This document shows, one piece after another, positions 1-8,028 of a DNA stretch of 64,000 nucleotides. This DNA comes from Roseicyclus sp965662675 (lineage in GTDB: Bacteria > Pseudomonadota > Alphaproteobacteria > Rhodobacterales > Rhodobacteraceae): assembly GCF_965662675.1 (NCBI RefSeq), contig NZ_CBFIIK010000001.1, positions 62,001 to 126,000 of the forward strand. The letters run 5' to 3'. The notes beneath the pieces were generated by a model. It ran no database searches. It was not told the DNA's origin and saw only the letters and a program-made list of their open reading frames with translations. Both the position numbers and the translations under genes were made by a program. Within the stretch, counting starts at the first letter, position 1, and every line of letters starts with the position of its first letter.

Positions 1-1
1 G

Positions 2-115
2 TGGGTCGTACTCATCGCGGAACCTATTCGAATTGGGGCGTCGTTTGGCCTTATGCGCGAGCAGCATGGGGCTTTGGCGCACCCGCGTCCAGAGGGGGAT
101 GTGGCCGATGCGTGA
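2..115 (+). CDS. Possible 3' end of an upstream gene (partial)
   Basis: Frame 2 is open from the left edge to a TGA at 113-115 (37 codons), with a fair share of G or C at third codon positions. The peptide begins WVVLIAEPIRIG and ends EGDVADA. I do not recognise a family, and the segment is too short to prove coding. It may be the C-terminus of a gene lying to the left, followed by about 90 bases of spacer before the next gene. Chance openness is the main alternative. Confidence 0.3.
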   Translation, partial: WVVLIAEPIRIGASFGLMREQHGALAHPRPEGDVADA

Positions 116-203
116 CGTTTGCAGCTGCAGCATATTCAAATCATTGACTAAATTTCGCCGAGCGCCACTTTATCCACAAGACGCAATCCCGAAGGACACG
201 GCG

Positions 204-554
204 ATGTCGAGCTTCCTACCACAATCGGTTCGTGACGAGTTAGCAGCAGCGCAAAAATCAGCCCGCCGCCGCCGCGCCACGCGGGTGGTGCATATCGGTG
301 ACGAAGCCTATCCGATTCTCGAGATGACCGAGGATGGGTTTTCGGTCGATGCCGCCGATGCGCCACGATTGCGGGGGTTGATCGATATCTATGACGGGGC
401 GCGTCATCTGTATCAGGCGCTGATCGTCGCTTCGGAACAGCAGGGCGATCTGATGCGCTACGAGTTCAAGCGGAACACGGCCGCGACCACCACCGCTCCG
501 GTCGATTTCGAGACGCTCGACAATCGGCCCGTGGCGCTTTTGACGCAGCGCTGA
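204..554 (+). CDS. Hypothetical protein, 116 aa
   Basis: I do not recognise this protein with certainty. The ATG at 204 is chosen because a GAAGGA-like ribosome site precedes it and the upstream in-frame residues look non-coding. The product is soluble, with a basic RRRRATR stretch near residues 18-24 followed by IGDE and a TEDGFSVDA segment. An arginine-rich patch followed by a D/S/G segment recalls a degenerate PilZ (c-di-GMP-binding) domain, but that is only a weak inference. It lies about 60 bases before the epimerase on the same strand and could be co-transcribed. Confidence 0.65.
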   Translation: MSSFLPQSVRDELAAAQKSARRRRATRVVHIGDEAYPILEMTEDGFSVDAADAPRLRGLIDIYDGARHLYQALIVASEQQGDLMRYEFKRNTAATTTAPVDFETLDNRPVALLTQR

Positions 555-612
555 TAGGCTTTTGCCATGTGGTCTGGGGTGATGTGCCCAAGGCCGGATC
601 GGTAGGGCCGCG

Positions 613-1575
613 ATGATCACCATCATCCCAGAAACCTTTCCTTTGGCCGAGGTTTTCACCATCGCGCGCGGATCGCGCAGCGCGGCGGCGGTGCTTTCGG
701 TTCGGATCACGCGGCATGGCCATGCCGGGCGCGGCGAATGCGTGCCTTATGCGCGCTATGGTGAAACCCAAGACAGCGTTGCCGCGCAGATCGCATCCCT
801 GCCCGACGCGGTGACGCGCGGCCAGCTTCAGTCCTTGCTGCCGCCCGGTGCGGCGCGCAACGCGGTCGATTGCGCCTTGTGGGATCTGGCGGCCAAGCAG
901 GCGGGCCGCCGCGTCTGGGAATTGGTGGGGTTGTCGGAACCCGGCCCCTTGATCACCGCCTTTACGCTTTCGCTCGATACGCCCGCCAAGATGCGCGCGG
1001 CGGCCGCGAAACAGGCCCATCGCCCGCTGCTCAAGATCAAGCTGGGCACCCCCGATGACATGCCACGGCTCGAGGCGGTGCGCGCCGGTGCCCCCAAAGC
1101 TCGGATCATCGTGGATGCGAATGAGGGGTGGACGGCCGCGGTCTATGCCGATCTGGCCCCCCATCTTTTGCGCCTTGGGGTCGAGATGGTGGAGCAACCC
1201 CTGCCTGCGGGGGATGACGGCATGCTGTCCGAGATCGCGCGCCCCCTGCCCGTGTGCGCCGATGAAAGCTGCCATGACTGCGAAAGTCTGCCCATGCTCA
1301 AGGGCAAGTACGATATGGTCAACATCAAGCTCGACAAGACCGGCGGCTTGACCGAGGCTTTGGCGCTGCGCGAAGCGGCGCGCGCCATGGGGTTCGGTGT
1401 GATGGTCGGCTGCATGGTCGGATCGTCGCTGGCCATGGCCCCTGCGGTGCTTGTCGCGCAAGGCGCATCTATCGTGGATCTTGACGGGCCGCTTCTGCTG
1501 GCAGAAGACCGGATGACACCTTTGGAATACGACGCCGCCGGGGTGCATCCACCGCGGCCAGAACTTTGGGGATGA
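613..1575 (+). CDS. Dipeptide (L-Ala-D/L-Glu) epimerase, enolase superfamily
   Basis: The product is 320 aa and belongs to the mandelate racemase/muconate lactonizing branch of the enolase superfamily. Visible active-site elements are the KIK motif at 141-143, metal ligands D168 (VDANE), E194 (EQPLP) and D217 (ADES), and the second general base K239 in NIKLDKTGG. The C-terminal MVGCMVGSSLA loop is typical of L-Ala-D/L-Glu epimerases. These enzymes epimerise the D-Glu of the dipeptide released from peptidoglycan so that it can be hydrolysed and reused. The aminotransferase gene starts 7 bases downstream, which suggests an operon for D-amino acid metabolism. A different dipeptide specificity is possible. 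Confidence 0.88.
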   Translation: MITIIPETFPLAEVFTIARGSRSAAAVLSVRITRHGHAGRGECVPYARYGETQDSVAAQIASLPDAVTRGQLQSLLPPGAARNAVDCALWDLAAKQAGRRVWELVGLSEPGPLITAFTLSLDTPAKMRAAAAKQAHRPLLKIKLGTPDDMPRLEAVRAGAPKARIIVDANEGWTAAVYADLAPHLLRLGVEMVEQPLPAGDDGMLSEIARPLPVCADESCHDCESLPMLKGKYDMVNIKLDKTGGLTEALALREAARAMGFGVMVGCMVGSSLAMAPAVLVAQGASIVDLDGPLLLAEDRMTPLEYDAAGVHPPRPELWG

Positions 1576-1582
1576 TACCGCG

Positions 1583-2437
1583 ATGACGCGCACCGTTTAT
1601 GTGAATGGCGAATACTTGGCCGAAGATCAGGCCAAGGTGTCGATCTTCGACCGTGGCTTCCTTTTTGCCGATGGCGTCTACGAGGTGACCAGCGTGCTGG
1701 GCGGCAAGCTGATCGATTTCGCGGGCCACGCCAAGCGGCTGCAACGCTCGCTTGACGAGTTGGCGATGGCCAACCCGGTGACCGAGGAAGACTTGCTCGA
1801 GATTCACCGCGAATTGGTGCGGTTGAACGGGATCGATGATGGCTTGATCTACCTGCAGATCACCCGCGGCGCCGCAGATCGCGATTTTGCCTATCCCAAG
1901 GATGCCACGCCCACCATCGTGCTGTTCACCCAAACAAAGCCGGGTCTGGCCGACAGCCCCTTGGCCAAGACGGGGATGAAGGTGATTTCCATCGAGGATC
2001 AACGTTGGGGCCGTCGCGACATCAAGACGGTGCAGCTATTGTATCCCTCGATGGGCAAGATGATGGCCAAGGCGGCGGGTGCCGATGATGCGTGGATGGT
2101 CGAAGATGGCCATGTGACCGAGGGCACATCGAACAACGCCTATATCGTCAAGGGCAACACCATCGTCACCCGGCACCTCGGCAACGAGATCTTACACGGA
2201 ATCACACGGGCCGCCGTGCTGCGTTTCGCGCGCGAGGCGCAGATGGTGGTCGAGGAGCGCCCCTTTACCGTCGATGAGGCCAAGGCGGCGGACGAGGCCT
2301 TCATCACCTCGGCCTCGGCCTTTGTGATGCCGGTGGTGGAGATGGATGGGAAAGCGATCGGCTCGGGCAAGCCGGGCCATGTGACGGCCCGGCTGCGCGA
2401 GATCTATCTGGACGAGATGCGCAAGGCGGCGGTCTGA
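1583..2437 (+). CDS. D-amino-acid transaminase (PLP fold type IV)
   Basis: This 284-aa protein is a class IV PLP-dependent aminotransferase. The Schiff-base lysine is K148 in the RRDIKTVQLL segment, and the EGTSNNAYIV motif that contacts the cofactor follows at about 180. The DRGFLFADGVYE start is typical of D-amino-acid transaminases, which interconvert D-Ala and D-Glu with 2-oxo acids. It lies 7 bases after the dipeptide epimerase, so the pair may channel D-amino acids from cell-wall turnover. Branched-chain aminotransferase activity is less likely because a separate ilvE lies at 47.4 kb. Confidence 0.88.
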   Translation: MTRTVYVNGEYLAEDQAKVSIFDRGFLFADGVYEVTSVLGGKLIDFAGHAKRLQRSLDELAMANPVTEEDLLEIHRELVRLNGIDDGLIYLQITRGAADRDFAYPKDATPTIVLFTQTKPGLADSPLAKTGMKVISIEDQRWGRRDIKTVQLLYPSMGKMMAKAAGADDAWMVEDGHVTEGTSNNAYIVKGNTIVTRHLGNEILHGITRAAVLRFAREAQMVVEERPFTVDEAKAADEAFITSASAFVMPVVEMDGKAIGSGKPGHVTARLREIYLDEMRKAAV

Positions 2438-2461
2438 CCCGCCGCCCCGCAAAGGCTTGCA

Positions 2462-5425
2462 TCACACCTCGACAGTGCGGACCGTCCAGCCATCGAGCGT
2501 CGTCACCCCGGCAAGGAAGGCCACGGCCTCTCCGTTGACCTGTACCGCGACCCCGGCGGGGTCTGCGGAGACCAGTCGTGTGACCTCGTAATTGGGAAGC
2601 CCGGTCGCCGGATCGAGGAATTCCGTGCGCAAAATGGTGAGGGTCAGGCTGTCGCCCTGCGATGGATCGAAATCGGTGATCTGCGCCGGACGATCCTGCG
2701 AACCCTTGAAGGTTTCGATGTTGAACTGATCGGCCCCAGTGCCGCCTGCCAAAATGCCGTCGCGATCCGCGATTAGCGTGTCGTCCCCCGCTCCACCGTC
2801 CAAGGTCGCGCTCATCACCGGGAAACGGAACAGATTGGTCGCGTCGAGCAGGTCATTGCCATCGCCGCCAGAAAGCAGGTCACTCAGGCCATCACTGATC
2901 AGCGTGTCATTGCCCGCCTGACCGGAGAGCGCATCAACGCCGGCCGTGTCGCGCAAAAGGTCATCGCCATTGCCGCCCAGCAAGATGTCGTCGCCCGCCC
3001 CGCCGTCGAGAGTGTCGTTGCCGTCATTGCCGGTCAGATTGTCATTGCCGCCCAGCCCATCGATGGAGTCGGCACCATCGGTTCCGATCAGGAAATCGGC
3101 ATTCTCGGTCCCGGTGATCGCGCTTGCGCTAGGCGGTGTCACGGGGGGGGTGACAGGCGGTTCCACAGGTGGTGCCACCGTCGGTGTCGCGCCTGCGGGG
3201 ATGCTCAGGATGCTGGCCGCCAGCGCATCCGAGACCGTATTGCCTTGCAGCAAGATCGCGGTCACGCCGTTGACGACCACTTCGACATCGGTGCCATTGG
3301 CCGCGTTCTGGAGCAGGATCGTGGGCGGCGTGGACGGTGTAATCCCCTCGAAGGTGGTGTCGACGATCAGCCGGTCCACGGCAGGGTCGAAATCGGTCAC
3401 CACGGCAGGCGATGTTGGCGCGCCATAGGCGGTGGAGATGATGATCTCGTCCGCGCCGTCGCCACCGGTGATGGTGGAGTTGAGGTCGCCATTCACGGTA
3501 TCCTGCCCCAATCCGCCATCGAGCACCGATCCCGGGCTTGCCGGCGAACCGAGATTGACGCCGGTGATCAGGTCATTGCCCGGTCCGCCCTGCAACGTGT
3601 CGGCGATACCGTCCGAGCTGAGGCGGTCATCGCCTTGGCCGCCATCGAACAGGTTTGCACCATCAGCTGGCACGGTTTCGATCAGCGTATCGTTGCCATC
3701 GCCGCCGATTAGCTGATCATTGCCTTCGCGACCGTCAAGCAGGTCGTTGCCGTCTTGGCCGACGATCGTGTCATTGCCGAGGCCACCCCCCAGCGTGTCG
3801 TTGCCCGGGCCACCGGCGACGATGTCATTGCCGCCTGCCCCGTTCAGCTGATCGTCGCCGCCAAGACCGCTGATATCGTCGTTACCATCGCTTCCGATCA
3901 GCGTGTCACCGCCGGGGGTTCCGACGATCGTCGTGAACGGGGGCGTCACGGGTGGCGTGACGGGGGGCGTGAGCGGGGGTGTCACTGCCGTGGTTGCGGG
4001 TGGCACCGTGTTGACCGCGGCGGTCAGCGCGTCCGAGATGGTCGTGCCTTGCAGTACAACCATGGTTTCGCCGTTCACTACCAGTTCGACATCGGTGCCG
4101 TTGGCGGCGGTTTGGAACAGCAGGCTGGGGGCGGTCGGTGTTTGCCCCGCGACCGTTGTGTCGATGGTCAAGCGATCCACCGCCGGATCGAAATCGGTGA
4201 CCACAGCGGGTGCCGCCGCCGAGCCGAAGGCGCTTGCGATGGTGATCGCATCGGCCCCATCGCCCCCGGTGATGGTGGCATTGAGATCGCCGATGATCGT
4301 GTCATCGCCGACGCCCCCATCCAGCACCGAACCGACGATCTCGCTGTTGATCGTGGTGCGCGCGATCAGCAGATCATTACCGCTGAAACCAAGCAGGGTA
4401 TCGGCGATCCCGTCGGTTTCCAGCGTGTCGTTGCCCGCACCGCCCACCAGCTTGTCGACACCGGTGAAATCGACCATCAGATCGTCGCCCGCGCCGCCGA
4501 ACAGGCTGTCTTGGCCGAAACCGCCCACAAGGGTATCGTTGCCCAAACCGCCATCGAGGCTGTCATCGCCGTTGCCGCCCTGTAGCCGGTCGGCCTGTTC
4601 ACCGCCCAAAAGCGTGTCATCGCCCGCGCCGCCATCGAGGAAATCCTCGCCCGTGCCGCCATCCAAGATGTCATCGCCCGCCTCACCGCGCAGCTGGTCG
4701 TTCTCTTCCTGACCGAAAAGCAGGTCGTCGCCGTCGCCACCGCGCAAGGTGTCGTTGCCCGTGCCGCCGCTCAGCGTGTCGTCACCTGCATCGCCAAGCA
4801 TACGATCCGCGCCGCCCGCCCCGTTGAGCAGGTCATCGCCCGCTTGGCCGCCCAGCGTGTCATCGCCGATGCCCCCGAAGATGCTGTCATCACCGAAACC
4901 ACCGTCGATTTCGTCATTCCCGCCGAAACCGCGCAGCACATCGGCGCCGGTGCCGCCGGACAGGGTGTCGTCGCCACGCCCGCTGATCAAGGTATCGTCA
5001 CCCGGACCGCCGAAGGCATTGACCGTGGCGTTGCCGCTGATGAGCCGGTCATCGCCCAAGCCCAGAAAGGCGGAGAGCGAGCCATTGGTCATCCGAACCA
5101 GATCATCGCCATTACCGCCGAAGACCTCGGCCTCGCCGGTGCGGATGCGGATTTCGTCATCGCCCGGGCCGAGCAGCGCTTTGAGGTCCTGATTGCCGAT
5201 CGTGGTGATGGTGTCGTCGCCGGACAAGGCATTGATCGTCGTCGGCGTGCTGTCGCGCAAAGAAAGCTGGTCGTCACCGGGTGTCAGGACACGGATGTTA
5301 TTCGCCTGCGTCGCGTCGCCGTTGGCATCTGTCGCGCGATCATCCTGATCGTCATCGGAACCGTTGGAATCGAGCACCGTCGTCAGTGATAACCCAGCGA
5401 TCACCAGCAATAGCCAACCGAACAT
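2462..5425 (-). CDS. RTX-type calcium-binding protein with N-terminal membrane anchor, three modules
   Basis: This 987-aa acidic protein is built from glycine/aspartate nonapeptides of the GGxGxDxLx type, which fold as calcium-binding beta rolls. The start at 5425 is preceded by a GAAGGG ribosome site and gives a short hydrophobic segment (FGWLLLVIAGLSL) at residues 2-16, then a very acidic stretch. Residues about 45-478, 499-745 and 773-987 form three modules. Each ends in a TDFDP domain similar to that found near the end of other RTX proteins. Modules are separated by VTPP-repeat linkers. No protease, adhesin or other catalytic domain is visible, and no type I secretion genes lie nearby. 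A surface or periplasmic role is inferred. Confidence 0.85.
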   Translation of the reverse strand: MFGWLLLVIAGLSLTTVLDSNGSDDDQDDRATDANGDATQANNIRVLTPGDDQLSLRDSTPTTINALSGDDTITTIGNQDLKALLGPGDDEIRIRTGEAEVFGGNGDDLVRMTNGSLSAFLGLGDDRLISGNATVNAFGGPGDDTLISGRGDDTLSGGTGADVLRGFGGNDEIDGGFGDDSIFGGIGDDTLGGQAGDDLLNGAGGADRMLGDAGDDTLSGGTGNDTLRGGDGDDLLFGQEENDQLRGEAGDDILDGGTGEDFLDGGAGDDTLLGGEQADRLQGGNGDDSLDGGLGNDTLVGGFGQDSLFGGAGDDLMVDFTGVDKLVGGAGNDTLETDGIADTLLGFSGNDLLIARTTINSEIVGSVLDGGVGDDTIIGDLNATITGGDGADAITIASAFGSAAAPAVVTDFDPAVDRLTIDTTVAGQTPTAPSLLFQTAANGTDVELVVNGETMVVLQGTTISDALTAAVNTVPPATTAVTPPLTPPVTPPVTPPFTTIVGTPGGDTLIGSDGNDDISGLGGDDQLNGAGGNDIVAGGPGNDTLGGGLGNDTIVGQDGNDLLDGREGNDQLIGGDGNDTLIETVPADGANLFDGGQGDDRLSSDGIADTLQGGPGNDLITGVNLGSPASPGSVLDGGLGQDTVNGDLNSTITGGDGADEIIISTAYGAPTSPAVVTDFDPAVDRLIVDTTFEGITPSTPPTILLQNAANGTDVEVVVNGVTAILLQGNTVSDALAASILSIPAGATPTVAPPVEPPVTPPVTPPSASAITGTENADFLIGTDGADSIDGLGGNDNLTGNDGNDTLDGGAGDDILLGGNGDDLLRDTAGVDALSGQAGNDTLISDGLSDLLSGGDGNDLLDATNLFRFPVMSATLDGGAGDDTLIADRDGILAGGTGADQFNIETFKGSQDRPAQITDFDPSQGDSLTLTILRTEFLDPATGLPNYEVTRLVSADPAGVAVQVNGEAVAFLAGVTTLDGWTVRTVEV
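3939..3984. repeat. 12-base repeats coding the VTPP linker of the RTX gene
   Basis: Four tandem copies of a degenerate 12-base unit (GGnGGCGTGACn on the plus strand) encode successive Val/Leu-Thr-Pro-Pro units between the first and second RTX modules. A similar, more degenerate array occupies about 3132-3178 between the second and third modules. Such arrays can gain or lose units by slippage, changing linker length in frame. Confidence 0.7.
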
Positions 5426-5681
5426 CACAGCACCCTTCAACTCGTTAATCGATACAGCCCCGAAACGGGAAACGCATGGGCCGCCCCGCAAAGGCCGCTG
5501 CATGTGCGATGCGTGTTGGCATGCCATGTGGCGCATGGGACGATTCGTGAGAAAGGTTAACAGGCACAGTCCTTTTGTGAAAAGAGGCAAAAACTTGGTA
5601 AAATCATGGCAATATCGCCTAATTTCGGGTTTTCCCTCGGATTGTCGCCTTGGTGTCGACAATCGGGATCGGCGGATGCCG

Positions 5682-7379
5682 TTAACCGAAATCACCCTGT
5701 GCGAACCAGCCGCCTGAAATGCTTCCGCCATGGGCGTAGAACAGCCAGATCCGGGGGCCTTGCACGGTGGTGACACGCCAATAGTCGCGCACGCCCGACC
5801 GCCATTGCGGATCGTCCAGCCACCATTCCGGCGCGATCCGTTCGGGGCCATGCGCCACGCGAGTCTCGAAGATGCGGCCACGCCAGCGGAATTGAGGCGG
5901 CGGTTCGGGCATGTCCGGCGCCGTGACCGGCTCGGGGCGGAAGAGGGTCAGGGGGCGGGGGCGCTTGGCGGCGGGCCACTCACTGGCGGGCTGGCTATAG
6001 GCCGCGGCCTGCGTCGAAGATGTTTTCTCAGGGATATGGCTATCGGCGGGATGCTCGCGCGTGATTCGCTCCAGCCCGACCCGCGCCCCGATGCGCGCGA
6101 CCAGATCGTCGAGCGCTTGGCCGGGTGCGCGGGCCGCCTGTGCCTTGAGTTGCGCTTCGGCGGCGACCGCCCAGCCGCCCTTATGTTCATGCGCGTGCAA
6201 GGGTTCGCTGACCGTCGCCACCAGACGCAGCACATCAAAGCCGAAGCCCGCTTCGACCCCGCCCAGCTTCAGTGCGAAAAGTGCGCGCAGGCTGTCGGGC
6301 CGGTCAGTGGGGCGGGCCAGCCCGATCTCGATGCGTTCGCTGCCGCCCTCGGCCCGGATCATCTCGAGCCGCAGCCTTCGCGCGCCGCGCCCCTTGGCGC
6401 GGAGCTTGTCGCAAAGCACAGGCAAAAGCCGGTCGAGACCGGCGAGGATGTCACCCTCGAGCCCGATGGGTTCGGGCAGGCTGAGCCTTGCGGCGAAATG
6501 CAAGGGCGCCCCGGCAGGTGAGATCGGTTCAGGTTCCACCCCCAGCGCCTGATCCAGACGGCGCACCACCTCTTGTCCGAAGCGCCGGGCCAGCCCCGCG
6601 CGCGGCATGCCCCACAGATCGCCGATGCGCCGCAGCCCCAGCCGGGCCAAACCCTCGGCGGTCGCGGGAGGCACGCGCAGCGCCGCGATGGGCAAAGTGG
6701 CCAGCGATTGCCGCAGCCCGCCGGGGGGAGAGATGCGCCCGATCCCCCCTTGGGCTGCGCTGCGCGGCTGCGGGGCGGGACCACCTTTGACCCAATGGCG
6801 CCTTTGCGCGCGTGAGCGGGTGGCGCGCGCTTCTTGGTCGATGGCGTCACCGTTGCGCGATGCCGTCGTGCCACCGCCACCGGCATAGCGTGCCAAGGCC
6901 CAGGCCGCGCCGGGGGTGTCGGCGATGCCCGCACAAAGGCTAAGGCCCAGATCGGCGCAGTCATGGTGGATCTGCTCGAACAGCGCGGCCTCGCCGCCGA
7001 AGAGATGCGCGCAGCCCGTCAGGTCGATCAAGAGCGCATCGGTTCCTTCCTCGGCGACCCAAGGGCTGAAGCGCCCCGCCCAACGGCGCAACGCCGCCAA
7101 AACCTGTGCCGCGCGATCGGGATCGGCGGGGCGGGTGACCAGATCGGGGCAGAGCGTCAGCGCCTCGGCAAGCGCCTGGCCGCGCGATAGGCCGCGCGCG
7201 CTTGCAGCAAGGTTCAGCGATGTGATCTGGCGCAGATTGCCCTGCATCTCGACCACTGCCAGCGGCGTCTCGGCAAGGGCGGGGGTGGCGCGCAACATAT
7301 CCTCGGCGGCCAGCCGGGGAAACCATAGTGACAAGATCCGCCTATGGCTGGTGCGGCTTTGGTGCGGGGTGGCGGCCAT
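5682..7379 (-). CDS. imuB: ImuB, Y-family polymerase-like translesion synthesis protein
   Basis: The product is 565 aa. The RILSLWFPRLAAE start and the DAIDQEARATRSRAQRR and FRWRGRIFE segments are hallmarks of ImuB, a polymerase-Y homologue that lacks the catalytic acidic residues. ImuB bridges ImuA, the beta clamp and the DnaE2 polymerase during error-prone repair. The usual partners imuA and dnaE2 are not adjacent: YggT lies upstream and the RTX gene downstream. A LexA-type box 20 bases upstream implies SOS induction. Only a poor ribosome site precedes the ATG at 7379, so the exact start is uncertain. Confidence 0.92.
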   Translation of the reverse strand: MAATPHQSRTSHRRILSLWFPRLAAEDMLRATPALAETPLAVVEMQGNLRQITSLNLAASARGLSRGQALAEALTLCPDLVTRPADPDRAAQVLAALRRWAGRFSPWVAEEGTDALLIDLTGCAHLFGGEAALFEQIHHDCADLGLSLCAGIADTPGAAWALARYAGGGGTTASRNGDAIDQEARATRSRAQRRHWVKGGPAPQPRSAAQGGIGRISPPGGLRQSLATLPIAALRVPPATAEGLARLGLRRIGDLWGMPRAGLARRFGQEVVRRLDQALGVEPEPISPAGAPLHFAARLSLPEPIGLEGDILAGLDRLLPVLCDKLRAKGRGARRLRLEMIRAEGGSERIEIGLARPTDRPDSLRALFALKLGGVEAGFGFDVLRLVATVSEPLHAHEHKGGWAVAAEAQLKAQAARAPGQALDDLVARIGARVGLERITREHPADSHIPEKTSSTQAAAYSQPASEWPAAKRPRPLTLFRPEPVTAPDMPEPPPQFRWRGRIFETRVAHGPERIAPEWWLDDPQWRSGVRDYWRVTTVQGPRIWLFYAHGGSISGGWFAQGDFG

Positions 7380-7398
7380 GGCGCGGGCGATCCAGAAT

Positions 7399-7413
7399 GT
7401 TCATGTTATGTTC
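7399..7413 (-). promoter_or_regulatory. LexA (SOS) box upstream of imuB
   Basis: The sequence GTTC-N7-GTTC (GAAC-N7-GAAC on the imuB strand) lies 20 bases upstream of the imuB start. This direct repeat is the established LexA operator of alphaproteobacteria. Both half-sites are perfect, and the site sits in the short gap between the YggT stop and imuB, so imuB should have its own DNA-damage-inducible promoter. Confidence 0.85.
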
Positions 7414-7466
7414 CAGATTTAATCTGCATGGCGGGCGGAGTCGAGTCCGCCCCGATCAGCCCCTGT

Positions 7467-7754
7467 TCACAAAAACAGCGATACGTTGTTGCGCAGAATG
7501 ATTTCCAGAACATACAGCGCCAAGATCACGATCAGCGGTGCCAGATCCAGCCCGCCCATCGCGGGCAAGCGGCGGCGGATCGGGGCGTAGACCGGTTCGA
7601 CCAAGCGGTTCATGCCGTCCCAGATCTGTGCCACGATCGGTTGACGCAGGTTCAGCACCCCGAAATTGATCAACCAGCTCATGATGATGTGTACGAGGAT
7701 GATCATGAAGGCCACATCGATCAAAAGCATGAGGATCTGAAAGAGCGAGGTCAT
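7467..7754 (-). CDS. YggT family integral membrane protein
   Basis: This is a 95-aa protein with two hydrophobic membrane segments, at about residues 3-28 and 66-90. Between them is a conserved WLINFGVLN / RLVEPVYAPIRRRLP region, which is the signature of the YggT family (one YGGT repeat). The molecular role of the family is not settled; some members are linked to osmotic tolerance or to cell division. It is a single-repeat form, half the length of the E. coli protein. The imuB promoter follows it. Confidence 0.88.
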   Translation of the reverse strand: MTSLFQILMLLIDVAFMIILVHIIMSWLINFGVLNLRQPIVAQIWDGMNRLVEPVYAPIRRRLPAMGGLDLAPLIVILALYVLEIILRNNVSLFL

Positions 7755-7854
7755 GGGCGCGGTATCCTTGGCTGCTGTGCCCTTGCCAGATAGTCGGGCC
7801 GGGCGCGTGGCGCAAGCATGCTGCCTGTCGACAAGTGCGACGGCTCTTTGTTGA

Positions 7855-7961
7855 GGGGGCTCTGCCCCCGTCGCCAGAGGCGACGACTCAATGATTAGGG
7901 GGCTCTGCCCCCGCCGCGCCCTTTGGGCGCGCCTCCCCCGGGATATTTACGAAACGAAGAA
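7855..7961. repeat. Intergenic hairpin repeats of Rhodobacteraceae type
   Basis: Two copies of GGGGG-CTCTG-CCCCC (7855-7869 and 7898-7912) flank a GTCGCC-AGA-GGCGAC hairpin (7870-7884). They are followed by a GCGCCC/GGGCGC inverted repeat and then CTCCCCCGGGATATTTACGA (7933-7952). From memory, similar palindromes with a GGGATATTT tail recur between genes in Rhodobacteraceae chromosomes. The region separates the divergent YggT and thioesterase genes. It could act on transcripts as stable stem-loops, but no T-run makes a classical terminator. Confidence 0.6.
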
Positions 7962-8028
7962 GCGAGGGACGCTGTGCTGACGCGAGGGCGGGGTTGACGG
8001 CTGGCGCGCGCTGGGGTTTGGCGGGGGA

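Noticed and set aside
2946..4712. Plus-strand open frames rich in Pro/Ser opposite the RTX gene
   Set aside because: They are the reverse-complement reading of RTX codons in GC-rich DNA; the minus strand has clear RTX repeats.
3930..5260. Regular spacing resembling a CRISPR or satellite array
   Set aside because: The periodicity is codons of RTX nonapeptides; repeats are degenerate and coding, with no spacers.
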